Origin: Rhynchonema sp. JSB1_4
Lineage: Eukaryota; Nematoda; Chromadorea; Monhysterida; Xyalidae
Assembly (NCBI GenBank): GCA_030248065.1
Contig: JASAMV010004882.1
Location: 62,001-126,000, forward strand
DNA length: 64,000 nucleotides
Direction: 5' to 3'
The translations under genes were made by a program, and so were the position numbers. A model generated the notes under the pieces. That model searched no databases. It saw nothing but the letters and a program-made list of their open reading frames with translations, and was not told where the DNA came from. Below, one piece after another: positions 11,201-21,857 of the stretch. How positions within the stretch are numbered: position 1 is the stretch's first letter; every line of letters starts with the position of its first letter.

Positions 11201-14000
11201 GAACTGGTTCACTCACGATTGCCTGGTATGAAACTGAAAAAGAAATCTTCTAATTTTTCATGCTGCTTCTTTAAATAAATAATGAGCAAAATTCTTCTCA
11301 GGTATCAGTGAAACGGCGATGATTTTTGCGGGCGTCGATTGTACGAAAGAGCCGATTCCCGTGCTGCCCACCGTGCATTACAATATGGGCGGCACACCGA
11401 CGAACTACAAAGGACAGGTGTTGACGTTGGACAAGGACGGAAAGGATCAGGTGTGTGAAACATTACATGTCACGGAGCTTATCCGTATTTTACAACAACG
11501 GTCAATGGGACCCCCCGCTCAATTTATTTTTTATAACACCACCACCTACATTTTGGATAATTCCCACTTTCAGGTTGTGCCGGGTTTGTACGCGGCTGGC
11601 GAGGGCGCGGTCGCGTCGGTGCACGGTGCGAATCGGCTGGGTGCCAATTCCTTGCTGGATTTGGTCGTGTTCGGCCGATCGTGCGCGCATACGTTAGTGC
11701 GTTTTTACTGGTTGCCAATTCAGGGTGATATTTTCGAAACGGTGTAAAGGTGAGTTGGGTGTAAAGGTCGGTGTAAGCTCAGTCGAAAGCTCGGTCGGTG
11801 TAAACATGAAACATTACCTGCTGTTAACGTGGAATGTTTCATGTTTACACCGAGCTTACATCAACTGAGCTTCCGACCGAGCTTACACCGACCTTTACAC
11901 CCAACTAAGCTTTACACCGTTTCGAAAATACCACCCTATGATTATTTGAATATCAATTATTATCCTATGCTTCATTACTCACAATGTGGCAATGAAACAT
12001 TTTTGCGTTTGAAGAATTCGCGATACTGAAAAGCCGGGCGTGGGAATTCCTGATATTCATCCGTCGGCTGGCGCCGAAACCGTGCATAACCTGGACAAAC
12101 TACGATATGCTAATGGTAGTCGTTCAAAATATTTTCAAAGATGAACATCCTTTCATCACGTCCACGTATTCTCGTAGGTGCTGTTCCAACGGCCGAGCTC
12201 CGTCTGGCTCTGCAGAAGGCCATGCAAGAGCACGCTGGTGTGTTCAGAAAGGCAGACCTGCTGCAGGTGGGGATTAGACTGTTGTGATTAATTGGAATTT
12301 GTAATCGAACAAGATCGACGGTGTTCGCAGGCGGGCGTCGCGAAAATTTACAAACTCTACAAACAATTGGACGATCTGCATGTCACAGATCGCAGTCTCA
12401 TCTGGAACTCGGATCTGGTGGAAACAATGGAACTACAGGTTGTAATTTTACGACTTACCAACTGCTGAATTTTCTGCATATAAATATATAAGTAATATAT
12501 AAATAAAATAATGAAACTGAAATTAATCAATGGCACTTTACAGAACCTATTCCTAAACGCGTTACAAACAATTGTCGCAGCCGAAAACAGGAAAGAAAGC
12601 CGAGGCGCCCAGGCTCGCGATGATTATCCGGTAAATGGATTCAGTTTAGATTAAGATTAGAATAGATCAGTGGCGTAGGAAGAGGGGCGGCATACACGCC
12701 ATGGCGCCCCTTTTAAGAATCTTGAACACGAACTGCTATGGGCTGAGCGAGTGCGAATGGCTACAAAAGTCGCAGGATCTTCACATCTGCAGATGTCACT
12801 TATCCAATGCGCGCTTCACGCGTCATATGTGACCATTTGTCGTGTACTCCAGTGACTGCGAGTGCAAAAGGAAAATTGGTGCTCTGGTTGCACGTAGATT
12901 GATCTGTTTTTGGGCTAAATCATGTCAAGCATTGAACAAGCACCAGATAAAAATGAGTTTTCGAAAATTAAATACAGTAAGCATCAGGTATAGTCTTTCC
13001 GTTTTATAACAGTCCAGAGGCGGTATACACAAAATGTTTCAACGCCTTGAATACAGCAGTCATCGTCGTGGATGATAACCAACAGGTCGACAACGTGGTT
13101 CGAAACATGCGTGTTACTTGATGGCTGCTGTTGCGATGAAACATTTGCTGTATACTTTGTTTGGACCGAGAATAAAATGAAAGACTATACAAACGACTTT
13201 TCACCCATGGAGGCACCCTTCAATCGTGCCCAGCTGCGCTGCTGGAATAGGTGGCTCAGAATTTTATTTCTGTCAAGTTCTGTACTGGCTGTACGCTCAA
13301 GGCTGGTCTCTTTTCAGGATCGCATTGATGAGTTTGACTATTCGAAACCGGTCGACGGACAAACGCGACGCAAAGAACACTGGCGATACCACAGCATGAG
13401 CTACCAGGATGTTAAGTCGGGAAAAGTACGTGTTTTGTTGCCCTTTTCTACTTTGGATCCTTGTGAGCAGTGGTGTCGTTGGGGGGGGGGGGGTTACCCC
13501 CCCTGGTATGGGGTATGGGAAATCGGCCGGGGGTATGGGAAATTTTTCACTTTTGGAACAAGCACCCCTAAGAAATGACTTTTTGACCCCGAGAAGTACC
13601 AAAATTGGCCATTTTTCGTCCAAAAATGTCAAAAATCGCTTACTACCGCAAGAAAACTCTGTTTTAAGCACTTTTTAGACCAATTTTGGTACTTTTAGAA
13701 GATTTTTGGGGTCATTTTTTTTCAAAACCCCCACCCTCGGGTATGGGAAATTTTTGAGTTTTTGGAAAAACCCCCCCTGGTATGGGAAATTTTTGATTTT
13801 TGGAGGTATGTATGGGAAATTTCCCGAAAATTGGGCTGGGTATGGGAAAATTTCGATTTCTCAACGACACCACTGCTTGTGAGGCTTGAATAAAGTTTTC
13901 GTTCATGTTTCAGGTGACAATGAAATACCGTCCGGTAATTGACGACACGTTAGACAAAAGCGAAGTCGACTGGATTCCGCCGTTTCCGCGTGTTTATTAG
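5201..14000 (+). CDS. SDHA: succinate dehydrogenase flavoprotein subunit, mitochondrial
   Basis: Catalytic subunit of complex II: oxidises succinate to fumarate with covalent FAD, on the matrix face of the inner mitochondrial membrane. Exons: 5201-5263, 6919-7018, 7796-7972, 8038-8134, 8205-8311, 8377-8483, 8591-8688, 8757-8899, 8974-9062, 11108-11225, 11302-11450, 11574-11692, 12015-12115, 12178-12266, 12331-12438, 12544-12630, 13318-13425, 13914-14000 (1947 nt, 648 aa; human about 664). Exon 1 ([20 protein letters not shown]) is basic with no acidic residue, as a presequence should be, and joins in phase to VQRCLYS; the start is inferred from this. Visible motifs: VVGAGGAG (about 52-58), flavin-linking His in SHTVAAQGG (about 84), [14 protein letters not shown]. 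Introns 1, 2, 12 and 17 carry transposons; intron 9 contains another gene on the opposite strand. Confidence 0.95.
5420..6248. mobile_element. hAT-type element in SDHA intron 1, TSD CCTTTGAT
   Basis: Ends CAGTGTAGTG(GCAGGC) / CAGCCACTACACTG, perfect duplication CCTTTGAT (5412-5419, 6249-6256). Repeated motif GGTTGCAAGGTACC flanks a core with a GCGCGCGGAGCGCGCG palindrome near 6049-6064. It was later split, 10 bp from its left end, by element 5430-5826; without that insert and its duplication it would be 424 bp. Confidence 0.88.
5430..5826. mobile_element. hAT-type element nested in 5420-6248, TSD GTGTAGTG
   Basis: 397 bp, ends CAGTGTAGTTCCTGG / CCAGGAACTACACTG, perfect duplication GTGTAGTG (5422-5429, 5827-5834). 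Repeated motif GCGGCGGTTAGTGTACC occurs at least five times, always in the same orientation. Its AT-rich core is shared with 1220-2022 and 59771-60142. Confidence 0.88.
6257..6800. repeat. older transposon fragments in SDHA intron 1
   Basis: AT-rich core sequence like that of 5430-5826 (about 6280-6480), then copies of the CGTAAAAACCTAAATAGAGC family around 6510-6680, then a terminus-like AGGAACTACCCTG near 6740. No clean target duplication was found, so the original boundaries are unknown. Confidence 0.6.
7154..7528. mobile_element. hAT-type element in SDHA intron 2, TSD GGCTGGAG
   Basis: 375 bp, ends CAGTGGTGTAGCTACC / CAGCTACACCATTG, perfect duplication GGCTGGAG (7146-7153, 7529-7536). 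It has GGCGGCAACCTACCTACTG motifs on both sides of a core with a GCGCACAGCGCGCG palindrome. It is an uninterrupted example of its subfamily. Confidence 0.92.
9288..10795 (-). CDS. uncharacterised four-transmembrane protein nested in SDHA intron 9
   Basis: Complete gene on the opposite strand within one SDHA intron. Exons (minus order): 10763-10795, 10543-10696, 10310-10471, 10080-10225, 9900-10010, 9715-9806, 9479-9635, 9288-9416; total 984 nt, 327 aa, and every junction keeps phase. Residues 1-165 are a polar Ser/Lys/Asp-rich tail (starts [11 protein letters not shown]). Four hydrophobic segments follow: about 183-202 ([20 protein letters not shown]), 218-238, 254-280 and 286-310, then a basic C-terminus ([15 protein letters not shown]). 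There is no signal peptide, so the N-terminus is probably cytosolic. Possible N-glycosylation sites flank TM1 and TM3. I do not recognise the family; a MARVEL- or tetraspan-like fold is only a topology-based guess. Confidence 0.8.
11723..11936. mobile_element. palindromic MITE, copy 2, in SDHA intron 12
   Basis: 214-bp inverted-repeat element of the same family as 2-227 and 30079-30303, more diverged. Starts GGGTGATATTTTCGAAACGG, ends CGAAAATACCACCC. It lies between the donor at 11693 and the acceptor before 12015, so the SDHA frame is untouched. Confidence 0.85.
12669..12720. repeat. hAT-like terminus fragment in SDHA intron 16
   Basis: Begins CAGTGGCGTAGGAAGAGGGG, a typical CAGTG-type end, followed by GGCGCC-rich sequence. 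No partner end or 8-bp duplication was found before 13317, so this is probably a remnant. Confidence 0.45.
13468..13875. mobile_element. hAT-type element in SDHA intron 17, TSD CTTGTGAG
   Basis: 408 bp, perfect inverted ends CAGTGGTGTCGTTG / CAACGACACCACTG and perfect duplication CTTGTGAG (13460-13467, 13876-13883). Internal repeated motif GGTATGGGAAATTT. It ends only 38 bp before the last SDHA exon. Confidence 0.92.
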
Positions 14001-15096
14001 TGATCTTCTCATAGTTTGTGGGTACATTCTTGAATAGAGATCTTCAAATTTTCACTAGCTTTGCAGCAAGTCGGTCGAAACGCTTCGCTTTCTTGTGTGT
14101 TTGCAATTGCGTTCTTACTTCCGCCTTTTACAAGCGAGTATAATATTATACGTGTTGGTGTGTATGTGTCTTATCGTCGTGTAAATGTAATGTATGTTCT
14201 CGATCTGGTGTTCTCGTTGTCGAATGTGTTTTTTGGAGCTAATCTTATTATCTAGTTCGCCATAAATGTGGCAAAATTATTGTTTGTGATCCGAAATGTT
14301 TTCCGAACTGCCTGAGAGCGGCAACGAATTGGCGTTGCATTTTTATATTCTGATGGAACCCTATGTTTCGAGGTTATTGTATAGATGTTGTGGCTTGTTA
14401 TTGTAATATTCGTGTCTCAATACTCAGTGTCAACAAAATGTAAAATAGGATAAATTCCATGTTTTGGTGTGTTAGCATAGTCACTGACAATGTTGGGTCA
14501 AATTTGTGCTCATGGTGTTGAAGTTTAGATCTTGGTGACTTATGATCATAATGTTTATGGAGGAACGTGTAGCTAATTTTGAAGCAGTCATATCCTCAAT
14601 TGTTGATGTTTAGAGTGCACCATTATTTTATTTTCAAGTAGTATTATGTTATTGATCTGATATAAACAGTAAAGATCCCAATGGTCGGCCGTATGACAGT
14701 GTTCATCGAAATGTTGACACTTTGTCAAGTCGCAAGAATTGGAAATACACATGGTCTGTTATGGCTCTGTAATCATTCGCTGAGTGAGGATGAAAAAGCT
14801 GGGTGCAACGAGGAATTTATTTGTTGAAACTGGATGGTCGATGAGTCACGCACACGTATTCCCTCTTGTTGCTTCGCCCCTCTGGTGCATGACCCCAAAT
14901 CAAACGCCTGGGAAAAACCAAACAGTAGATAAACTGCTGAAACGGAAAGCAAGAGATTTATTTTTCGTCATTGTGAAGATTTTCGCTTTCTTTTTTTTTT
15001 CAGTTTCCTTGGTTGAATGCTTTTTTCAGTTTCCTTTTAATGCTTGTCTTTATTTCACTAAAATTTGTGTTTCAGACAAAGCACCCGTCGCGCGAA
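14001..15096. other. intergenic, SDHA to gliotactin-like gene
   Basis: No coding exon or recognisable repeat seen. It must hold the SDHA 3' untranslated region and the 5' region of the next gene. A strong acceptor (TTTCAG, ending 15075) lies 21 bp before the next start codon, preceded by two further TTTTTCAG matches near 15003 and 15028. Confidence 0.6.
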
Positions 15097-18000
15097 ATGT
15101 CGATCTCCCTGCCGCTCTTGGATTTGATCGTTTTCCTCTGCCAAATTTTCGTCGTGGTGGTTTGCCAAAATAATTTTCCGCCGACTCGACCGCCGAACAT
15201 CGACATTTGGAATCCATTTGGCACGTCGACAACGCCTGAGCCGATTGACATACTTGCTGAAAACCCAAACGATGTGATTGTGCCGCTCACAATGGGAAAG
15301 GTCAGCTCAATTTTTGATAATTGAGTCAGAGATTGGGAAACAGAACAGGTCGGGATTTTGGACTTGGTGAACCGGACCGGGCCGGAGATTTGGGAGCAGT
15401 CGTCGGCAGTGTACCGTAAAAACCTAATACAAGGCGGCTCTATTAATTCACTGACCCCTTTTGCGGGGGGCTCTATTCCGGGGGGCTGTATTTAGGTTTT
15501 TACGGTGATTCACTGACCCACAAATCTGAAAAGTTGCTCCCAGAAATACCCCTAAAAACCTACTGTCCTCCTCCACCGGGCCGGGCCTAACTTTTCGTCG
15601 ACGCCCACGCCCAGCCATTGCATTGCAGGTGGTCGGCCGCAAAGTGGTGCTGCCTCGGTTGATGTGGACACAAGACCGAACTGTGCGCGATCAACCGCCG
15701 CGGGAGCGCGGTGTTCGCGGCTGGAGACCGTTGGAGCGATACAATGATGTGACCGTGTTCACGTTTCTCGGCATTCCGTATGCTGAACCGCCCACCCATG
15801 ATAGGAGGTTTAAGGTTGGCTGCGGCGCTAAAAGATCAGGGGGTTTGGTACAAGCTGAACCTGGGCCCGGTCCACAGAAACGGATTACCTTGATCTGAAC
15901 ACTAACATTGGCACGTACATAAACACTGACGTTGACACCAGTGGCTGGGGGGATGGGGGGGATTCCCCCCTAAGGGGTAGGTACCTTGCAACCACCCCTT
16001 GGGGGGATGGGGGAAGGGTAGATACCTTGCAATGCAACCATCCCGGAGAGTACCTTGCAACCATCAATTTATGGTTTTCATATGCAAAAATGGGTATTTT
16101 TCGATCTCAAAACCCCAAAAAATCGCGCGCTCCGCGCGCAAACCTCCATATAATAGCTATTTTAGGCAAATTTTCGGCCAAAATGCAAAAAGTGTCCATT
16201 TTTTGCCAATCTTGTAGTATAATGCATGCAAAAACACCCTTTTTTCGGACCCTAGGGGTACCTTGCAACCTTCCGGTGGCTGGGTAGGGGGTACCTTGCA
16301 ACCGGTGGCCGTCGAAAATCCCGAAAAAAAAATCCCGAAAAAAAAATCCCGAAACGAAAAATCCCGAAAAAAAAATCCCGAAAAGCAAAAATCCCGAAAA
16401 AATCCCGAAAAATAAAAAGGTGTAGAAATGGACCAAATTTTTTGTCAGAAGTTGGCATTCATGTAGCTGGTGCTCAGGCTTGCATTCAGGGTTAGGCTTA
16501 GGCTTAGGCTGCCAGCCAGGAAGACCTGTTCATACGAAGAAAACATCAATAAAAATACACATGCTCAGGCTTTATTTCAGGCTTAGGCTTAGGCTTAGGC
16601 TGCCAGCCAGGAAGACCTGTCCACGTAAAGGAACTATCCACAAAAATACAACGCCCAGGCCTTCATTCAGGGTTAGGCTTAGGCTTAGGCTGCCAGCCAG
16701 GAAGACATGACCGAGCGAGAATTTCAATATCTTGAGCCCCAACTGATCTATTGCCCAAATTATGGACTCCAACTACATGAATACCCCTTTCTGCACCTTA
16801 AACTTTGTATTTTTCCTCAATTTCATTTTTCGGGATTTTTGCTTTTCGGGATTTTTTTTTCGGGATTTTTATTTTTCGGGATTTTTTTTTCGGGATTTTT
16901 TTTTCGGGATTTTTTTTTCGGGATTTTCGACCCCACCCTTGCAACCATCTGGATCCATCCCCCCAAGGGTACCTTGCAACCATCTGCCTGCTACTACACT
17001 GGTTGACACTAACACTAACACAAACGTTGACATAAAAAATAAACACAAAAGAGAAACTCCTTGCGTTTATGTTAGTGTTAGTGTCAGTGTTAGTGTTAGT
17101 GTCAACGTTAGTGTTAGTGTTAGTGTTATAGTGTAAGTGTCAATGTTGGTGTTTAAGGTTAAGGTAATCCGCTTCTGTGGACCGGGCCCTGGTGACTTTT
17201 GAAAGAAGAAAAACTATACGAGATGATGTTTATTTCATAGAACAGTCGTTTTCAGATTGAGGCACGCAAACTGACAGAAAAACTTCTCGAATGGGCTAAT
17301 TTTCCAGCCGCCACAAAAACTTCGTCAATTTCCCGGCGACGGCGTGGTGCGCGCCTTTCGGTTCCGGGAAGTTTGCATGCAAGACGTCAGACAGAAGCCG
17401 GTGCTGTGGTATGAGGAACCATACGAGTACGAAGCCAATGAAGACTGTCTCTTTCTCAACATTTTCAGTCCCGAGGTTGGTTGTCCTGCTTTGTTTCATA
17501 ATTATATACATAATTCGTGTTTGAACAAAAAAATCGTATTTTAGATCTCCGGAGCGGCTGAGCGGAGTTACGCGGTGATTGTGTTCCTTCACGGCGGCTC
17601 GTTTCAGACGGGGTCAGCTAATGACTGGCCGGGACATGTGCTGGCGAGCAAAGGCGTCGTCGTTGTCACGATTAATTACCGACTCGGGCCCTTTGGTCAG
17701 TTTGACATTTGTTTAATTTTCTTTCTTTTTTTTATAAACTTTTATCATTTAATATTTGTTCTCAAACCCGTAGGTTTTGCATCGACGGGCGCGCCTGATT
17801 CGGGCAACTACGGTCTGCTCGATCAACGTCTGGCGTTGGATTGGGTGAAAGAGCACATTTACGCGTTCAGCGGTGACGCCGGCCGGATAACGGTGGTGGG
17901 ACACGATGCCGGGGCGGTGTCGGCCGGATTGCACATGTTGTTGAGGGACACACCCAGGGGTGCGTTGGTTGATGGAAATAGTTACAACACAACAAAACCA

Positions 18001-21000
18001 CAGCAAATAAAAGCTACAAAAAGCGCCAAGGAGAGAGAAAGATCACGGTTGCAATAAGCATGTCGGGTTTTTTGATAGCCGCCGGCATTGGACAGTTGCG
18101 ATGCGACCAAAAAAATCGAGGGCCAGTTTTTTGGCCAACCGGTCCTCCATCGTCACCTATCCCAGGGAACTCGTTTTTTTCATTTTGTTCAAAAGCCGCT
18201 GTATTGAATAATCAAGAGCTAAATTTTTGACCGTTTGTTTGATATCGCCTTTGGGAAGTGAATTTGCAAGTAAACAAGCCCAAGTTTGATATATGCAATG
18301 CAGGTTGCGGAGAAATTATGTCATTGGTTACTGCCAGTGCGCATGTGTGAGGAAGCAAGATGGACCCGATAATACAATGATGGCCTATTAGTTTTGTCTG
18401 CAGACCAATTCCACGCGGTGGCAGCCATGTCCGGTGCGGAAGTGTCCTATCATCAAGTCATCTGGCGTCCGCAGGTTGCCTACAACAACACGCGAAAATT
18501 AGGCAGACAAGTCGGCTGTGTACAACAAACCATGAACGAAATTTGGTCGTGTTTGCAAACACGGGGCAGCGAGGATATTGTACGGGGCGCCAGGAGTATG
18601 TTGGTAAGTTCTGCAATTTATTTTGTTTTTGTCCCCGAGGCACACCTAAGTTGTCACTAATTTAACAGTATTTTATGCATTCTAGGTGGAATATAATCGT
18701 TTCGCATTTCTTCCCAACGTTGATGGAGCTTTGCTGCCAATGCCACCAGAAATAATGTTGCGTGAAAAAAGAGTGCAAATGCAAGTGCCGTATTTGACCG
18801 GTGTCAATGCTAATGATGGCACGGAGGCCTTGTGTGAGTTCTTGGTTGTTGTTCATCATCAGTTGTTCCTCGCTACGCAGAAACTCCTGGCCATGAAAAA
18901 ATCAACAATATTTTGGTAGTGGCTGTCAGTTTTGTTCGCTCACGTAGATCTTGTGTCGTTTTACGTTGAATTTACGCTGTTGTTGTACTGGAGCATTGTA
19001 GCTCGATGATTGATTTCAGGTGAAGATGTTGCGTGAGTGAGACTTGAGTAGTTCTTGACCATGTCATATTAATCTGTCCTGTGCAGAACATTTCGTTTTG
19101 AGTTGAAAAGGCGCCCGCTGCTGCAAGAGAACGTATAGTGTGTGTCTCAATCTCAATGTCTCAATTTTATCTGAAATAATGTTCTTTTGCAGTGTCCGAG
19201 CGCGACTTGGCCGATTTCACGAGTCTCAATTTCAACATCGACAACAATTTCATCTACGACCGCATTCTCGATTACACCCTCAAACACAATTACACCGAGA
19301 ATCGAGAGGCCATCATCGAAGCCATCAAGTATTTGTACACTTATTGGCCGGATCCGAGAAGTGACGAACGCGCTAGGGAAATGTATATTCATGTAAGCCC
19401 GCTTGCCGTTTGGTTTTGCAATACTTTTGTTGTTTATTCTTCGTTTTGACGGAAATATAATCGGAGTTTTCGCTTTCTTCCTTAGTAAATGCATTTTCTG
19501 AAACATTTCTTGTTATTTCGTTTATGTTTGCGGCTACTAAAAGCGATAAATTTGCGGCACACCGTGTTCCGGCAATTTTGTAACTGCCTGCCGACTTTAC
19601 AATTAGAATAGCTTCTCGCTCGCAAAAAATAAGTACACTTTTTTTTAATTTGCTTTAAAATTTGCTTCAGTTCGGTACCGATGCCTACTACCTATCGCCA
19701 GTGAGCAAGTCGGCAGCACTGCACTCACAGGCAGGCAGCTTCACCTACATGTACGTCAACCACTACAATTTCACCACTGGAGCGCTGAATCCGTTGCAAC
19801 AAAGATGGATGCCCTATTGGATGGGTGTGTTGCTTTTTTTGATTTTATTGATTGGTTTTCTCTTAAGAAGTCGAGGAAAGTGCATAATACCGAGGTACTG
19901 ATAAGTTACGTGATGTCAACAAAGCATTTTTGACTACGTTTCGTTGCTTTTGTGCCTTCACTTTTGGGCATTTCGCAGGTCCGTGCCACGAGTGCGACCT
20001 CTATCTGTTGTTCGGTTTCCCGTGGATGCCACGCGAATTGTTGCCGCCGTCCTTCCGTACAGTGCAATGGACGGAATGGGATAAAAACGCCAGCGAAATA
20101 TTTATGAGCATATTTAGAGAGTATGCGAGCGACAAGTGAGTTTGGATTATCATAATTTTCAAAATAATGTCGCGCTGTCCATGCGTTGCAGTTATGCGTG
20201 TTGTTCTTTTCTTGTTGCTGTCCAGAAAATGTGGCAGCTCTTTCAGGAGCCCCAATTTGCCGCACGACTATATCGAATGGCCGAATCTGAATTTCTACGA
20301 ACGTTGGTACTTGGCGTTCAATTACACATTGCGGAAAGTGTACAGGGACTACGACTGGGAGCACGTGGCGTTTTGGAATGAATATATTGATCAGGTCAGA
20401 ACTTGGGACTGTTTGCTGACTGCACTTTGGACCACGTACTGTTTGTATGACATGAGTTGGCTCATTTTTTTGACACGGTTGCATTGACAAATAGCAAACT
20501 CAGAACAGATGGCATGAAAAAAAATTTTTTCACCCATATTTACTGTATTTGCAGCTGGCGTTTCTCTTCACGACGACCTTCTCCCCGACGGTGGCATCGA
20601 TGCGCAAAGAGCTGGTCGGCTACAAAGCCAGTACGGGCGTGTTCGTATCCCTGTTCATGTTGATGACCATTCTGGCCATGGCGTTGGCCTATCTGCTATT
20701 TGAACGGCCACGGCGGCAACGACAGAAGGAGGAACGGTACGCCATAATGACCGAGTCCATGTCTGGGGCGAGTCAGTGGAATAATAATCAAGCACCGCCT
20801 GCGCTGCCCGGTCCGGACTGGGATGCGTCCCGGTCTCAAGCCATCGGACCACCGCCTCACGCGCAAGCACTGCCAATGAGGACTACCAGAGTGACGTACA
20901 GACCAAACACACGCGCGCAGGGCGGGGTGCAGATATTGGATAGTAGCAACGACACACATGGGCATGGTGCACCGCCTCCCAATTATTATGCTGCTGTGAC

Positions 21001-21031
21001 TGATGGTGGAAGGGGGCACACCAAGGTGTAA
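15097..21031 (+). CDS. gliotactin/neuroligin-like cholinesterase-domain adhesion protein
   Basis: Exons: 15097-15300, 15629-15814, 17308-17475, 17545-17695, 17774-17959, 18404-18603, 18686-18833, 19193-19392, 19671-19824, 19979-20135, 20247-20394, 20555-21031 (2379 nt, 792 aa). Residues 1-24 are a signal peptide (MSISLPLLDLIVFLCQIF...). The ectodomain has carboxylesterase-fold landmarks: TFLGIPYAEPP, EDCLFLNIFSP, VFLHGGSF, DQRLALDWV. The nucleophile elbow reads VGHDAG, with Asp at about 281 where active esterases have Ser, so it should be catalytically dead, as in gliotactin and neuroligins. One TM segment (about 663-683) precedes a cytoplasmic tail of about 110 residues ending HTKV, a class I PDZ-binding form. 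Gliotactin is the closest family by the shape of the elbow region; neuroligin is the alternative. Probable role: junctional or synaptic adhesion. Confidence 0.9.
15412..15506. mobile_element. small inverted-repeat element in gliotactin-like intron 1
   Basis: About 95 bp with ends TACCGTAAAAACCTAA and TTTAGGTTTTTACGGT and a GC-rich middle (GGGGGGCTCTATTCC). It is the one compact two-ended copy of a family whose fragments recur near 2250, 4630, 6510, 61225 and 63110. Confidence 0.65.
15939..17001. mobile_element. 1.06-kb hAT-type element in gliotactin-like intron 2, TSD GTTGACAC
   Basis: Ends CAGTGGCTGGGG / CTACTACACTG with perfect duplication GTTGACAC (15931-15938, 17002-17009). It carries GGTACCTTGCAACC motifs like 5420-6248. 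Its middle holds inverted arrays of (T)CCCGAAAAAAAA (16318-16412) and TTTTTCGGGA (16835-16928), and between these a roughly 90-bp repeat copied three times that contains TTAGGCTTAGGCTTAGGC (about 16480-16710). Confidence 0.88.
17002..17165. repeat. TAACAC/GTGTTA microsatellite in inverted arrangement
   Basis: Runs of (ACTAAC)n at 17002-17030 are followed, after about 35 bp, by the complementary GTTAGT/GTGTTA runs at 17068-17130, so the transcript could fold on itself. It lies just downstream of the element at 15939-17001, within the same intron. Confidence 0.7.
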
Positions 21032-21857
21032 GTTGCAATACTTTGAAAGTTTTTGATTATATTATTCTTGTTATTATGCAGTCAGCATTCGCAATCGTTA
21101 ACCATTTATCACAGTCACTGTCACATGCCAGTTAAGTCGCTTTACGCATTGTTATGTTTACCGCAATTTTCGTATCTTTTTGAAAACTGTGGACTTGTTT
21201 TATTACCTCAGCTACTCTTACGCTATTTTTAATTCGTTGTTGTTCTCGTTCGTGGTTTGATCTGTTCTATGTCACATTTATGCGGCTAAAAATTATCGAT
21301 AAGGTGGGTGGTAAGGTATCAGCTATTGAGAATTGAGCTTTCGTGTGTGTTTTTGTACTTTTTGTTTTGCCAGAAAGTTTCATTCCACGTTTTGCTTATG
21401 GATGTTATCTGTCACATGCGGTTTTCGTTTTCATTTGTTTAATAAAAGCCTGTTTTACATCAGTTGACCACAAGTTCTCACACTGCGAACCAAGGCTTAT
21501 TTTGTGATTCGTCACTGTGTGACCAACACGGCCCTTCCTAAACGGTTGTGCTCTCAATTTTTTGCCTCAAACTTGTTGAAATTTGAACATTGTTTCTTCA
21601 CTGTGCAACGGTGCTTCTGCGCGTCTTATACCAATAATTTATAAAATTACAAATCTGTACAGTGTATGTTTTGTATAAAAGTACAGCTCGAAATTATGGT
21701 GATACTTTGTTCGCTCTCCGGTCTTATCGCCCGATTTCGGTTTGAAACTGCCGAGAGTTATCTGATAATATTGTCTACTGAAAAGTACGTGCGCTAGATT
21801 GGATCAAGTGTTTCAGTGTTATATCGTCAGTTCCTAACGCCATCACGGAACGAAAGC
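21032..21857. other. intergenic, gliotactin-like gene to RPL23A
   Basis: No coding exon seen. An AATAAA polyadenylation signal is present near 21440 (TTTAATAAAAGCC). A TTTCAG acceptor near 21814 precedes the RPL23A start by about 40 bp. Confidence 0.6.
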
